A stretch of DNA of 64,000 bases from Kitasatospora sp. NBC_00315 (GCF_041435095.1 NZ_CP108025.1:1798001-1862000), one strand, 5' to 3'. Counted from the first letter of the stretch, positions 53,770 to 63,258 are shown. The notes: generated by a model not told the origin, from the sequence alone. Made by a program: numbers and translations.

Positions 53770-55884
53770 TCAGGGGCCCGAGTGCTCCGGCAGCGGCTGC
53801 TCGGACCAGATGGTCTTGCCCTCCCGCTGGTAGCGGGTGCCCCAGTCGGTGCTGAGCTGCATGACGATGAACAGCCCCCGGCCGCCCTCGTCGGTGCTGC
53901 GGGCCTGCCGCAGGTGCGGCGCGGTGTTGGTGTGGTCGGAGACCTCGCAGATCAGTGTGCGGTCACGGATCATGCGCAGCTGGACGGTGCCCCTGCCGTA
54001 GCGGATCGCGTTGGTGACCAGTTCGCTGACGATGATCTGGGTGCTGTAGTCCAGGTCGTCCAGGCCCCAGGCGGCCAGCTGGCGTCCGGCCATCCGGCGC
54101 GCGTCGGCGACCACGGCGAGGTCGGCCGGGAAGGTCCAGACGGCGACGTTCTCCTCGGCCAGGTGGTGGGTTCGGGCGAGCAGCAGGACGGCGTCGTCCC
54201 CTGGGCGTTCCGGCACCAGGGCGTAGACGGCGGCGTCGCAGAGCTCCTGGAGACTGCGGCCCGGCTGCGCGAGCAGGTGGTGCAGGCGGTCGAGGTGGGC
54301 GTCGCTGTCCCGGCCCCGGCCGTTGACCAGGCCGTCGGTGTACAGCGCGAGAATGGTGCCCTCGGGCAGTTCGGCGGTCGCGCTCTGGTAGCCGGCGTCG
54401 CCGACCCCGAGGTGCGGCCCGGCCGGCACCTCGAACGGCAGGATCTCCCCGTCGGGGTCGATCATCAGGGGCTGCGGGTGGCCGGCCCGGGCGCTGGTCA
54501 GACGACGGGAGACCGGGTCGTAGACCAGGACCAGGCAGGAGGCCAGGAACTCCGAGGCGGAGACGGCCGCGCCGGGCGCGGAGGCCGCCAGCGCGTTGTC
54601 CACGGCGAGGCGCTTGGCGGTCTCGTCCAGGCGCTCCAGCAGTTCGTCGGGCGGCAGGTCGAGCGAGGCCAGGGTGCGGACCGAGGTCCGGAGCTGGCCC
54701 ATGGTCGCGGCGGCCTCGACGCCGCGACCGGCGAGATCCCCGACGACCAGCGCCACCCGGGCCCCGGACAGCGGGATCACGTCGTACCAGTCGCTGCCGG
54801 CCCCGCCCGGTATGTACAGGTGGGCGGCGTCGACGGCGGAGACCGAGGGGGGCTGGCGGGGCAGCAGGTAGCGCTGCAGGGCGGTGGCCACCGTCCGCTC
54901 ACGGGCGTAGCTGCGGGCCTTGTCGATACTCAGCGCGGTGCGGTCCGCGAGCCGCTCGGCGAGGTCGAGGTCGGCCTCGTCGAAGGGTTCGGCCCGCGCG
55001 TTGCGGTAGTGCACCGTCAGGCCGAGCACCGCGTCGTGCACCGCCATCGGGACGACCATCAGGGAGTGCACCCCGTAGCTGCGCAGCAGCGCGCCGAAGG
55101 CCGGGTTGGCGGCGAGCCAGGGTTCGTCCTCGCGCAGCGCGGTGATCAGGCGCGGGCGGATGTCGGCCAGGCTCTGGGAGAACGGGGTGGAGTAGCCGAA
55201 GGTGTTCAGCCGGCCGACGTAGACGGGCAGTTCCCCGCCGCTTCGGGTGCGGTACGCGGCGCGGCGCAGCGGGTGGTCCGGGGAGACGCCGCCGTGGTGC
55301 TCGGGGCCGGCCCGCCAGGTCTCGTCGAGGACGTCCACGGTGGAGGCGTCGGCGAAGCGCGGGACGGTGACGTCGACCAGCTCCTGGGCGGTGGCGGCGA
55401 TGTCCAGGGTGGAGCCGATGGTCTGCTGCGCCGTGTGCAGGATGGCCAGCCGGTCGGCGGAGGCGGCCTGCTCGGTGATGTCCTCGACGGAGACGGCGAC
55501 CGCCCGGGAACGGCCGGCCTGCGTGCCGGTGCCGGCCTCCAGCCGGTACAGCGTGAGGGTGAGCACGACGACCGGGCCGTCGTCCCGGCGTTCATCCGTA
55601 CGGGGCCCGACGCCGCCCCGGATCATCCGGTTCGTCACCCGGGCGCCGGTGGCCAGGACCTCCGCGGCCAGCTCGGTGATCTCGTCGGCGGGGAACCCGG
55701 GCGCGACGTCGGCCAGCCGGCGGCCGAGGGCGTCCTGCCCCGGCAGGCAGTGCAGGGCCGCGGCCGACCGGTTCAGGGTGATCACCCGCATGTCGGCGTC
55801 GAGGACGTACCAGGCGCGCGGGGCCGCGCCGAACAGTTCCTGCAGGAGGGCGGTGTGGTCGGCGCCCGGATCCGAGTCCCGCAC
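53770..55884 (-). CDS. PAS-GAF-PP2C-HATPase multidomain phosphatase
   Basis: A 704-aa cytosolic signalling protein. PAS: residues 15-130 (LFGAAPRAWYVLDADMRVI). GAF: about 150-320 (ADRLAILHTAQQTIGSTLDI). PP2C/SpoIIE: about 330-560 with GGAGSDWYDVIPL, VALVVGDLAGRGVEAA, ALYTDGLVNG and GDDAVLLLA. An anti-sigma-type ATPase (RsbW-like) ends it, about 578-700, with IIVSELVTNAIRYG (N box) and GGRGLFIV. Such proteins can both dephosphorylate and phosphorylate anti-anti-sigma factors. GTG 55884 has GGAGG upstream. Confidence 0.93.
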   Translation of the reverse strand: MRDSDPGADHTALLQELFGAAPRAWYVLDADMRVITLNRSAAALHCLPGQDALGRRLADVAPGFPADEITELAAEVLATGARVTNRMIRGGVGPRTDERRDDGPVVVLTLTLYRLEAGTGTQAGRSRAVAVSVEDITEQAASADRLAILHTAQQTIGSTLDIAATAQELVDVTVPRFADASTVDVLDETWRAGPEHHGGVSPDHPLRRAAYRTRSGGELPVYVGRLNTFGYSTPFSQSLADIRPRLITALREDEPWLAANPAFGALLRSYGVHSLMVVPMAVHDAVLGLTVHYRNARAEPFDEADLDLAERLADRTALSIDKARSYARERTVATALQRYLLPRQPPSVSAVDAAHLYIPGGAGSDWYDVIPLSGARVALVVGDLAGRGVEAAATMGQLRTSVRTLASLDLPPDELLERLDETAKRLAVDNALAASAPGAAVSASEFLASCLVLVYDPVSRRLTSARAGHPQPLMIDPDGEILPFEVPAGPHLGVGDAGYQSATAELPEGTILALYTDGLVNGRGRDSDAHLDRLHHLLAQPGRSLQELCDAAVYALVPERPGDDAVLLLARTHHLAEENVAVWTFPADLAVVADARRMAGRQLAAWGLDDLDYSTQIIVSELVTNAIRYGRGTVQLRMIRDRTLICEVSDHTNTAPHLRQARSTDEGGRGLFIVMQLSTDWGTRYQREGKTIWSEQPLPEHSGP

Positions 55885-56512
55885 CGTGGTACCTCCGGGG
55901 TCGTCGTCCGTGATCCCTCCCCACGATCGCAGAGCGGGCCGCGACGGCAAGTCATGCGTCCCGGGCGTGTCGGCGTCCGAGGCGGGCCGGGCGGGTGCGG
56001 TGACGGGGCGGTGAGGATACCGGTGGCGGGCGGGCGCAGGGGCCGGGCGTGGGCGGGGACGGCCGGCAGCGGTCGGCGCGGCCCGCGGACGAGGGCCGGA
56101 CGGGGCTCACTCGTTCGGCCCATCGGACGGCCGTCCCGCACGCGGTCGCGGCGGCGGTGTGAAAACCCCGAGACCTCCTTCTCCTGAGCGGCGGTCAGTT
56201 CGCGAGCGACTGCCCCGGGGAAGCGGAGCGGAGCCGGACCTGTGGCGGGTTCGTCCTCACCTCGGTGACCACCCCGCTCCGGGGCGGCCGACGACATCGC
56301 GCACCCGGTCGCCCGGGCGGCCGGCGGCGGTGGCGTGCTGCTGCTCGGCGCCCCCTGTCAGCGCGGTGCTCGGACGGTGCGTCAGCAGCACGGCCACCGC
56401 CATGACCGTGGCGCCGATCGCCGTCTCGGCGGCGCACGACGCCGGGATCTCCGGGCGGCCGGTGCCGATGTGCGTGGCGGCGGACCGTCCTCCGAGCGGC
56501 GGGCGGGCCCGG
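55885..56512. other. Spacer between phosphatase and glutaminase, no clear gene
   Basis: A 628-bp stretch. On the minus strand an AGGAGAAGGAGG-like ribosome site lies near 56170-56190, but no good start or family follows it. A 95-codon minus frame (56257-56544) has a hydrophobic core but no recognisable fold. I leave it unannotated. Confidence 0.4.
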
Positions 56513-57775
56513 TCAGCCGTCCCGGACCGGGCGGCCCGGCGCACCCGTCACGGTGACCCGGTGGCCCGCCGCGGACAGCCGGCCCAGGGCGGAGCGCAGC
56601 ATCGCCTCGGCGACGGGGTCGATCGCGGTGACCCGGGAGAGGTCGAGCAGCAGCGGGCCGGCCGGGCCGGCGGCTCGCCGCGCCAGCGCGAACAGCACGC
56701 GTTCGGCCGCCGTGAAGTCGAGCGCGCCCTGCGCCGCCACCACCGCGTCCTGTCCGGCGGCCAGGAGGGTCGGCGCTCCCCGGGCGGGGCGGCGCATCAG
56801 GTGCAGGCCGAAGCGCTCGGACAGCTCGCGCAGCGCCGCCGCGCCCCGGACCGGGTTGCCGGTGGCGTCCAGCGGCGGGCTCCAGCAGGCCACGCCGAAC
56901 CGGGCCGGGCTGACCGCGATCAGCCCGCCGGACACCCCGCTCTTGGCGGGCAGTCCGACCCGCAGCAGCCACTCGCCGGAGGCGTCGTACATACCGCAGG
57001 TCGCCATCACCGACAGGACCTGCACGGCGACCGGCTCGTCCACCACCCGCTCACCGGTCACCGGGTTCACCCCGCCGTTGCCCAGCGTCGCCGCCATCAC
57101 GGCGAGGTCGGCCGCCGTCGCCCGCACGGCGCACTGGCGGAAGTAGAGGTCGGTGACGGCGAGCGGGTCGCAGGCCAGGGAGCCGGCGCCGCGCATCAGG
57201 TAGGCCAGCGCCCGGTTGCGGTCGCCGGTGGCCGCCTCGGAGGCGTAGACGGCCTCGTCCACGTCCAGCCGGCGGCCGGCGAAGGCGCTGAGGCGGGCGA
57301 GGACGCGCTCGAAGCGCTCGGCGGGCGTCGCGCCCGGCAGCAGCGCGGTGGCCGCGATCGCCCCCGCGTTGACCATCGCGTTCGACGGCCTGCCGGTGCC
57401 CTCCTCCAGGCTGATCGCGTTGAAGGCCTCGCCGCTCGGCTCCGCGCCCACCCAGCGGCTGACCTCGTCCAGGCCCAGTTCGGCGAGGGCCAGGGCGTAG
57501 ACGAACGGCTTGGAGACCGACTGCAGGGTGAACGGCTCGCTCGCCTCCCCCGCCTCGTAGCGGTGCCCGTCCATGCTGACCAGGGCCAGGCCGAAACCGG
57601 CCCGGTCGGCCCGGGCCAGTTCGGGGATGTACGCGGCGACCTCGCCCTCGTCCAGGGTGCGCAGCCGCCGGTACAGATCGGCCAGCGCGGCGGTCACCGC
57701 GTCGGGAGCGGGGTCGGCGGCGGGGTCGGGGCCACGGTCGGAGTCGGCGGCGGGGTCGGGGTCGGCGGCGGCCAC
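56513..57775 (-). CDS. glsA: Glutaminase with C-terminal STAS domain
   Basis: A 420-aa enzyme of the serine-dependent beta-lactamase/glutaminase fold, hydrolysing L-glutamine to glutamate and ammonia. The catalytic tetrad SVSK (Ser86, Lys89) sits in TLQSVSKPF; SLEEGTGRPSNAMVNAGAI and AKSGVSGGLIA are family motifs. The last 90 residues form a STAS domain (PLLLDLSRVTAIDPVAEAML), as in many actinomycete glutaminases, for regulation. The start is GTG 57775 with no ribosome site; a TGA lies in frame two codons upstream, ending a leader ORF. Confidence 0.92.
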   Translation of the reverse strand: MAAADPDPAADSDRGPDPAADPAPDAVTAALADLYRRLRTLDEGEVAAYIPELARADRAGFGLALVSMDGHRYEAGEASEPFTLQSVSKPFVYALALAELGLDEVSRWVGAEPSGEAFNAISLEEGTGRPSNAMVNAGAIAATALLPGATPAERFERVLARLSAFAGRRLDVDEAVYASEAATGDRNRALAYLMRGAGSLACDPLAVTDLYFRQCAVRATAADLAVMAATLGNGGVNPVTGERVVDEPVAVQVLSVMATCGMYDASGEWLLRVGLPAKSGVSGGLIAVSPARFGVACWSPPLDATGNPVRGAAALRELSERFGLHLMRRPARGAPTLLAAGQDAVVAAQGALDFTAAERVLFALARRAAGPAGPLLLDLSRVTAIDPVAEAMLRSALGRLSAAGHRVTVTGAPGRPVRDG

Positions 57776-57778
57776 CTG

Positions 57779-57910
57779 TCAGGGCGTCACGATCGGGAAG
57801 GGCACCGTCAGACACCGGAGCACCCGGCCGGCCAGGAGGACGACCCGCCGGGGGCGCCCGGCTGCCGGAGTCCTCGCAGCCGCTCCGGCAGGGGGTGGGC
57901 AGGTCGTCAT
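57779..57910 (-). CDS. Putative leader peptide in frame with glutaminase
   Basis: A 43-codon ORF starting MTTCPPPAGAA and ending LTVPFPIVTP. Its ATG (57910) has a strong GAGGAG 4 bases upstream. The TGA stop (57781-57779) is followed by CAG and then the glutaminase GTG, all in the same frame. It may be a leader peptide that couples translation, or the true N-terminus cut off by a stop (sequence error or nonsense mutation). It resembles no family I know. Confidence 0.45.
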   Translation of the reverse strand: MTTCPPPAGAAARTPAAGRPRRVVLLAGRVLRCLTVPFPIVTP

Positions 57911-57950
57911 CGCGCTCCTCGGCACGCCGGCGGGTCCGCGCGGCCGGCAC

Positions 57951-57999
57951 GGATCACGGACCACGGACCACGGACCACGGACCACGGACCACGGACCAC
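57951..57999. repeat. GGACCAC heptanucleotide tandem repeat
   Basis: Six exact copies (57958-57999), preceded by one variant GGATCAC (57951-57957). It lies 41 bp or more upstream of the leader ORF start on the minus strand, so it is in the glutaminase promoter or 5' leader. Copy-number change could tune expression. The rest of the 398-bp gap 57776-58173 has no other gene. Confidence 0.9.
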
Positions 58000-58173
58000 G
58001 GCAAACCTACCGAAGTACCAATGATTCGGCATGCGGAGCAGCCGGTGCCCCGGACGGTCGTCCCGGGCACCGGCTCCGCCCCGGCCGCCACGGCGGCGAG
58101 GCCCCCACTGCCCCCCGCCCCCGCTCCGGCGAGGCCGCGGCGCCCCGACGCCACGGCTCCTCCGCCCCGGCCG

Positions 58174-60162
58174 CTACAGCGGTGGCTCCTCGCGGACGAC
58201 CGCCGAGCATCCCGCCGGGACGTCCAGGCCGCCGCCCGGCACCGGGCGCCCGGTCAGCAGATCGTGGCCGGACAGCGCGAGGTGCACGTCCCGGTCGGTG
58301 TTGTTGATGACGAACAGCCAGCTGCGGCCGTCCGCCGAGCGGCGTCGCACCGCCTCCACACCGGGCGGCAGGCCCGGCAGCTCCGGGCTCACGCCGCTCT
58401 CCTCCAGGATCCGGTCGATCAGGGCGCGGTACGCCGCGTCGTCCAGCTTCGTCGAGACGTACCAGCCGGTGCCCTCGCCGAAGGCGTGGCGGGTGACGGC
58501 GGGCCGGCCGGCCAGCGGGCCCTCGGCGTACGTGGTCACGGTCTCGGCGCCCTCGGTGCGCAGGTCCTCGCTCCAGAGCGTCCCGGTGGAGCCGTCGGAC
58601 AGGGCGAGGGCGGCGCCGGCCGCGAGCGGGCGGTGCTCCTCGCCACGGATGCCCAGGACCTCCCTGAACGCGCCGGGGTGTCCGCCGAGGCGGACGTGGT
58701 GGTGCTGGTCGACCACACCGCTGAAGTACTGCACCAGCAGTGTGCCCCCTCCCTCGACGTACCGGCGCAGTGCGGCGGCGCCCTCGTCGGAGACCAGGTA
58801 GAGGCTGGGGGCCAGGACCAGCCGGTAGCGGGAGAGATCGGCCTCCGGGTGGGCGAAGTCGGTGGTGATCCCGGCGTCCCAGAGCGCGCGGTGGGCGCGC
58901 TTGAGGGTGCCCGGGTAGTCGAGCTCGGAGGACGGCAGACCGTCGGTGTCCAGCGCCCACCAGGCGTCGGCGTCGTGCAGGACGGCCGCCTCGGCGGTGA
59001 CCGTGGAGCCGGCGATCTCGTCCAGCGCGGCGACGGCCTCGCCGGTGGCGACGGTCTCCCGGAAGATCCGGGTGTCGGGGCCGGCGTGCGGGACCATCGC
59101 GGAGTGCCAGAGCTCGGCCCCGGCCCGGGACTGGCGCCACTGGAAGAACAGCGCGCCGTCCGAGCCGCGCGCGATGTGGGCCAGCGAGCTGCGCAGGATC
59201 CGGCCGGGCTCCTTGGGGAGCACCCGGTCCCCGAGGTAGACGGTGTTGGTGCCCTGCTCGATCAGCAGCCAGGGCTTTCCGCCGCCGAAGGAGCGGGCGC
59301 GGTCGGCGCCGAACGCGGTGTCGGCGTCGCCGTCCAGGCCCGGGGCGTCCATGTAGTGGTCGATGCCGACGAAGTCGACCTCGCGTCCGAAGGCCCAGAG
59401 GTCGAGCGTCTGGTAGCCGGGCAGCATCAGGTTGGTGGTGACCGGCACCGCGGGCGGGATGTGGCGGCGCACGGCGTCGCGCTGCTCGCGGTAGGCCGCC
59501 AGCGCCTCGTCGGACCAGAACCGGCGGAAGTCCAGGGTGTGGCCGGGGTTGTGGTGCCACTGGGTGGCGCGCGGAGGCGTGATCTGCTCCCAGGCGCCGT
59601 AGCGCTGGCTCCAGAAGGCCGTGCCCCAGGCGTGGTTGAGCGCGTCAAGGGTGCCGTACCGGGCGCGCAGCCAGACCCGGAAGGCGGCCGCGGACTGTTC
59701 GCAGTGGCAGACGGTGGCGTACTCGTTGTGGATGTGCCACATCACGACGGCGGGGTGCTCGCCGTAGCGCTCGGCGAGCGCCTCGGCGATCCGGGCCGCC
59801 GCCCGGCGGTAGGCCGGGGCGGCGAGGCAGTAGGTGTCGCGGCTGCCGTGGGTGAGCCGGGTGCCGTCGGGGGTGACCGGCATGGCCTCGGGGTGGGCGA
59901 GGGTGAACCAGGGCGGCGGTGAGGCGGTCGGGGTCGCCAGGTCGACCCGGACGCCGTTGGAGTGCAGCCGCTCCAGGTGGGCATCGAGCCACCCGAACTC
60001 GTAGCGCCCCTCCTCGGGTTCGAGCAGCGCCCAGGAGAAGACGCCGACCGTGACGAGGTTGACGCCGGCCCGCCGCATCAGCTCGTCGTCCTCCTTCCAG
60101 GTCTGCTCGTCCCACTGCTCGGGGTTGTAGTCCCCGCCGAAGGCCATGCCGGTCAAGGGCAT
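58174..60162 (-). CDS. GH42 beta-galactosidase
   Basis: A 662-aa cytosolic enzyme cleaving beta-galactosides. GGDYNPEQWDEQTW opens the TIM barrel; the acid/base Glu147 lies in WHIHNEYA and the nucleophile Glu302 in WLLIEQGTNT. Cys residues near C112 and CHC (152-154) resemble the zinc cluster of GH42. The trimerisation domain (about 400-600) and a C-terminal beta domain follow. No signal peptide. ATG 60162 is 11 bp from the GH31 stop, so both are co-transcribed. It likely works on oligosaccharides brought in by the ABC importer of the same cluster. Confidence 0.95.
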   Translation of the reverse strand: MPLTGMAFGGDYNPEQWDEQTWKEDDELMRRAGVNLVTVGVFSWALLEPEEGRYEFGWLDAHLERLHSNGVRVDLATPTASPPPWFTLAHPEAMPVTPDGTRLTHGSRDTYCLAAPAYRRAAARIAEALAERYGEHPAVVMWHIHNEYATVCHCEQSAAAFRVWLRARYGTLDALNHAWGTAFWSQRYGAWEQITPPRATQWHHNPGHTLDFRRFWSDEALAAYREQRDAVRRHIPPAVPVTTNLMLPGYQTLDLWAFGREVDFVGIDHYMDAPGLDGDADTAFGADRARSFGGGKPWLLIEQGTNTVYLGDRVLPKEPGRILRSSLAHIARGSDGALFFQWRQSRAGAELWHSAMVPHAGPDTRIFRETVATGEAVAALDEIAGSTVTAEAAVLHDADAWWALDTDGLPSSELDYPGTLKRAHRALWDAGITTDFAHPEADLSRYRLVLAPSLYLVSDEGAAALRRYVEGGGTLLVQYFSGVVDQHHHVRLGGHPGAFREVLGIRGEEHRPLAAGAALALSDGSTGTLWSEDLRTEGAETVTTYAEGPLAGRPAVTRHAFGEGTGWYVSTKLDDAAYRALIDRILEESGVSPELPGLPPGVEAVRRRSADGRSWLFVINNTDRDVHLALSGHDLLTGRPVPGGGLDVPAGCSAVVREEPPL

Positions 60163-60173
60163 CTGTTCGTCCC

Positions 60174-62201
60174 TCAGTCTCGGATCGGGAGGTCGGCGCC
60201 GTCGCGCAGGAAGAGCGGGATCCGCTCCAGCGGGGCGTCCACCCGAACGCTCCGACCGCCGGGGTGGCGCTCCCCCGTCCAGGCGTCCGTCCACTCGGCG
60301 CCGGCCGGCAGGTGGACCGTGCGCTCGCGGGCACCGGCCTCGGTGACCGGGGCGACCAGCAGGTCCGGGCCGAGCAGGAAGGCGTCCTCCACCCGCCAGG
60401 CGGCCGGGTCGGCCGGGAACTCCACGAACAGCGGGCGCATCGGCGGCAGGCCCTGCTCGGCCGCCGCCTCCATCTGCCGCATGACGTACGGCCGCAGCCG
60501 CTCGCGCAGGTGCAGGTAGCCGGAGAGGATGCCGTACGCCTCCTCGCCGTAGGACCACACCTCGTTGGCCAGTCCGGTCATCGCCGGCTCCAACTTCTGG
60601 TCCGGGCCGCGGAATCCGTGCAGTCGGAACAGCGGGCAGAACGCGCCGTACTGGAACCAGCGGATCAGCACCTCGCGGTAGGCCGGGTCGTCCGGGTCGC
60701 CGCCGTGGAAGCCGCCGATGTCGGTGGTCCACCAGGGGATGCCGGAGACGGCGACGTTCAGGCCGGCCTTGATCTGGGCCCGCAGGCTGGCGAAGTCGGT
60801 GCCGATGTCGCCCGACCACAGCGCGGCGCCGTAGCGCTGGGCGCCCGCCCAGGACGAGCGGTTGAGTGTGACGATCTCGCTCTCGCCCGCGGCGACCATG
60901 CCGTCGTGGATCATCCGGGCGTTCTCGCGCGGGTAGAGGTTGCCGACCTCCAGACCCGGGCCGGCGTGGTAGCGCAGGTTCGCCGGGTAGCCGGGCTTGA
61001 GCTCGGGCTCGCAGGCGTCCAGCCAGAAGACCTTGATGCCGAGGTCGTGGTAGTTGCGCCTGATCCGCTCCCAGACGAACGAGCGGGCGTCCGCGTTGGT
61101 GGCGTCGTAGAAGGCGACCTGGGCGGAGTAGGCGTTCAGGCCCTTGTCCGGCCAGTCGGCGTGCGCGACCGGGCCGTACTCGGTGTTGATGAGGAGGCCC
61201 TCGTTGAGCAGCTCGTGGTAGTTCTCGCTGAGCGGGCTGACCGAGGGCCAGACCGAGACCATCAACTTGATCCCGAGCTCTTCGAGTTCGGCGTTCATCG
61301 CGGCCGGGTCGGGCCACTCGGCCGGATCGAACTTCCAGTCGCCGAGGTGCGTCCAGTGGAAGAAGTCGCTGACGATCACGGAGAGCGGCAGGCCGCGCCG
61401 GCGGTACTCCCGGGCCACCTCCAGCAGCTCGGCCTGGGTGCGGTAGCGCAGTTTGCACTGCCAGAACCCGGAGGCCCACCACGGCAGGACCGGGCTGTGG
61501 CCGGTGGCGTCGGCGTAGTTGCGCAGCACCGCGGCGGGCTCGCCGGCCGTCACCCAGTAGTCCAACTGCCGTGCGCTGTCCGCGACCCAGCGCGTGCCTG
61601 TCGCGGCGAGCTCGACCCGGCCGATGGCCGGGGAGTTCCACAGCAGACCGTAGCCGCGGTCGGAGAGCAGGAAGGGGATGGTCACCTCGCCGTTGCGCTG
61701 GACCAGGTCGATCACGGCGCCCTTCTGGTCGAGCATGCCGTGGGTGTGCTGGCCGAGGCCGTACATCCGCTCGCCGTCGTAGCTGCGGAAGCGCTGCTCC
61801 AGCCGGTGGTAGCCGTTCCCGGTGGCGGTGTACAGGCGCGGGCCGGGCCACCAGAAGTGGTGCGGCTCCTCGGCCAGCAGCTCGGCGCCGTCGGCGGTGC
61901 GCAGGAAGGCGATCCGCCCTGCGGCGGGGTGCAGTTGGGGGTCACTCGCATCGGGCGCGTTGCCGTCGATCCGGACCGTGATCGCGCCGTTGACCAGCGT
62001 GGCGGTGTTGCCCTCGATCTTGACGACGGCGCCGGAGGGGCCCGGTCGGTCCAGCAGGGCGCCGGGCAGATCCTCGATCAGCGGGCCACCGGGAGTGGCC
62101 CGGACCCGGACCGCGTCGCGGCCCCAGGGCTCCACCCGCAGGGTCTCGCCCCTGGCGCGCCACTCGAGGGCGCCGCCGAGGTCATGGATGTGGTTGGGCA
62201 T
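60174..62201 (-). CDS. GH31 alpha-glucosidase/alpha-xylosidase
   Basis: A 675-aa cytosolic GH31 enzyme. The nucleophile Asp395 lies in FWLDACEPE, close to the WLDATEPE pattern of alpha-xylosidases, and the acid/base Asp465 is in WSGDIGTDF. The N-terminal beta domain has YGLGQHTHGM, and the C-terminus is a beta sandwich (LPAGAEWTDAWTGE). It is shorter than E. coli YicI. Paired with GH42, it may take apart xyloglucan side chains (alpha-xylose then beta-galactose), an inference. ATG 62201 lies inside the last codons of the LacI gene, with GGAGA upstream. Confidence 0.93.
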   Translation of the reverse strand: MPNHIHDLGGALEWRARGETLRVEPWGRDAVRVRATPGGPLIEDLPGALLDRPGPSGAVVKIEGNTATLVNGAITVRIDGNAPDASDPQLHPAAGRIAFLRTADGAELLAEEPHHFWWPGPRLYTATGNGYHRLEQRFRSYDGERMYGLGQHTHGMLDQKGAVIDLVQRNGEVTIPFLLSDRGYGLLWNSPAIGRVELAATGTRWVADSARQLDYWVTAGEPAAVLRNYADATGHSPVLPWWASGFWQCKLRYRTQAELLEVAREYRRRGLPLSVIVSDFFHWTHLGDWKFDPAEWPDPAAMNAELEELGIKLMVSVWPSVSPLSENYHELLNEGLLINTEYGPVAHADWPDKGLNAYSAQVAFYDATNADARSFVWERIRRNYHDLGIKVFWLDACEPELKPGYPANLRYHAGPGLEVGNLYPRENARMIHDGMVAAGESEIVTLNRSSWAGAQRYGAALWSGDIGTDFASLRAQIKAGLNVAVSGIPWWTTDIGGFHGGDPDDPAYREVLIRWFQYGAFCPLFRLHGFRGPDQKLEPAMTGLANEVWSYGEEAYGILSGYLHLRERLRPYVMRQMEAAAEQGLPPMRPLFVEFPADPAAWRVEDAFLLGPDLLVAPVTEAGARERTVHLPAGAEWTDAWTGERHPGGRSVRVDAPLERIPLFLRDGADLPIRD

Positions 62202-63258
62202 GGCTGTTCTCCACGTCTGCGGGGGTCTGCGGGGAAGGGAAGTGGGGCGGGCGCGACGGCACCGGGCCGGAGCTCTCCCGTACGGTCAGCACCGGTGTGA
62301 GCAGGGTGACCTCGGGGGTGGAGCCGCCGTCGATGCGGCCCAGCACGAGTTCGACGGCCCGCCGGCCCAGGTCCTCGGCCGGGCCGGTGACGGCCGTCAG
62401 GCGCGGGGAGTTCTGTTCGGCGAGCTGCTCGGGGCAGAGCGCGACGACCGAGACGTCCTCGGGCACGATCCGCCCCGAGGTGCGCAGCAGGCTGAGCAGC
62501 GGGCCGATGGCGCCCTCGTTCTGGACCACGAAGCCGGTGGTGGCCGGGCGGTCGTCGAGGATCCGGCCGAGGACGCCCGCGGTGCTCTCGAAGGTGCCCT
62601 CGCACGGGCGGTGCAGGGTGCGCAGGCCGCGCTCGCGGGCCCGCTCCCGGAAGCCCGTGAGGGTGCGCTCGGCGTAGCCGGCGTGCCGCTGGTAGACCTG
62701 CGGCGCGTAGCCGATGAAGGCGACCTCGCGGTGGCCGAGGTCGGCGAGGTGGTCGGCGCACAGGGCGCCGGCGGCGGCGAAGTCGTGGTCGACGCAGGAC
62801 AGCCCGGCGGTGTCGGCAGGCAGGCCGATCAGCGCGGCGTGGCTGCCGAGTTCGCGCAGCACGGGGATCCGCTCGTCGTCCAGCTCGACGTCCATCAGGA
62901 TCACGCCGTCGGCGAGCCCGCTGGCGGCGACCCGGCGTACGCCGTCCGGCCCCTCGTCGTTGGTGATGAGCAGGACGTCGTACCCGTGGCTCCGGGCGGT
63001 CATCGTCACCGAGATCGCGATCTCCATCATGATGGGGACGTAGACGTCGGTGCGCAGCGGGACCACCAGCGCGATGATGTGCGAGCGCTTGCCCGCCAGC
63101 GCGCGGGCACCGGCGTTGGGGTGGTAGCCCAGGTCGCTGATGGCCCGCTCGACCCGGCGGCGGGTGGGCTCCGAGATGCTGCGCTTGCCACTGAGGACGT
63201 AACTCACCGTGCTCGGGGACACGCCTGCGTGCTGGGCCACTTCGGCGAGTGTCACCAT
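62182..63258 (-). CDS. LacI-family transcriptional regulator
   Basis: A 358-aa sugar-responsive repressor. The HTH is TLAEVAQHAGVSPSTVSYVL (residues 3-22), followed by a hinge helix PNAGARALAGKRS and a periplasmic-binding-like ligand domain (IIALVVPLRTDVY, GFVVQNEGAIGPLLS). The tail extends 20 bp into the GH31 gene, giving an unusual 20-bp overlap, so the two are certainly on one message. ATG 63258 matches the family start. The ligand is probably a sugar released by the GH31/GH42 enzymes. Confidence 0.93.
   Translation of the reverse strand: MVTLAEVAQHAGVSPSTVSYVLSGKRSISEPTRRRVERAISDLGYHPNAGARALAGKRSHIIALVVPLRTDVYVPIMMEIAISVTMTARSHGYDVLLITNDEGPDGVRRVAASGLADGVILMDVELDDERIPVLRELGSHAALIGLPADTAGLSCVDHDFAAAGALCADHLADLGHREVAFIGYAPQVYQRHAGYAERTLTGFRERARERGLRTLHRPCEGTFESTAGVLGRILDDRPATTGFVVQNEGAIGPLLSLLRTSGRIVPEDVSVVALCPEQLAEQNSPRLTAVTGPAEDLGRRAVELVLGRIDGGSTPEVTLLTPVLTVRESSGPVPSRPPHFPSPQTPADVENSHAQPHP

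Noticed and set aside
56257-56544. A 95-codon minus-strand frame between the glutaminase and the PAS-GAF-PP2C gene
   Set aside because: It overlaps the glutaminase end, has no good ribosome site and no recognisable family.
57951-57999. Heptamer array considered as a replication iteron or phage attachment site
   Set aside because: No replication or integrase gene is near, and 7-bp units are too short for typical iterons.
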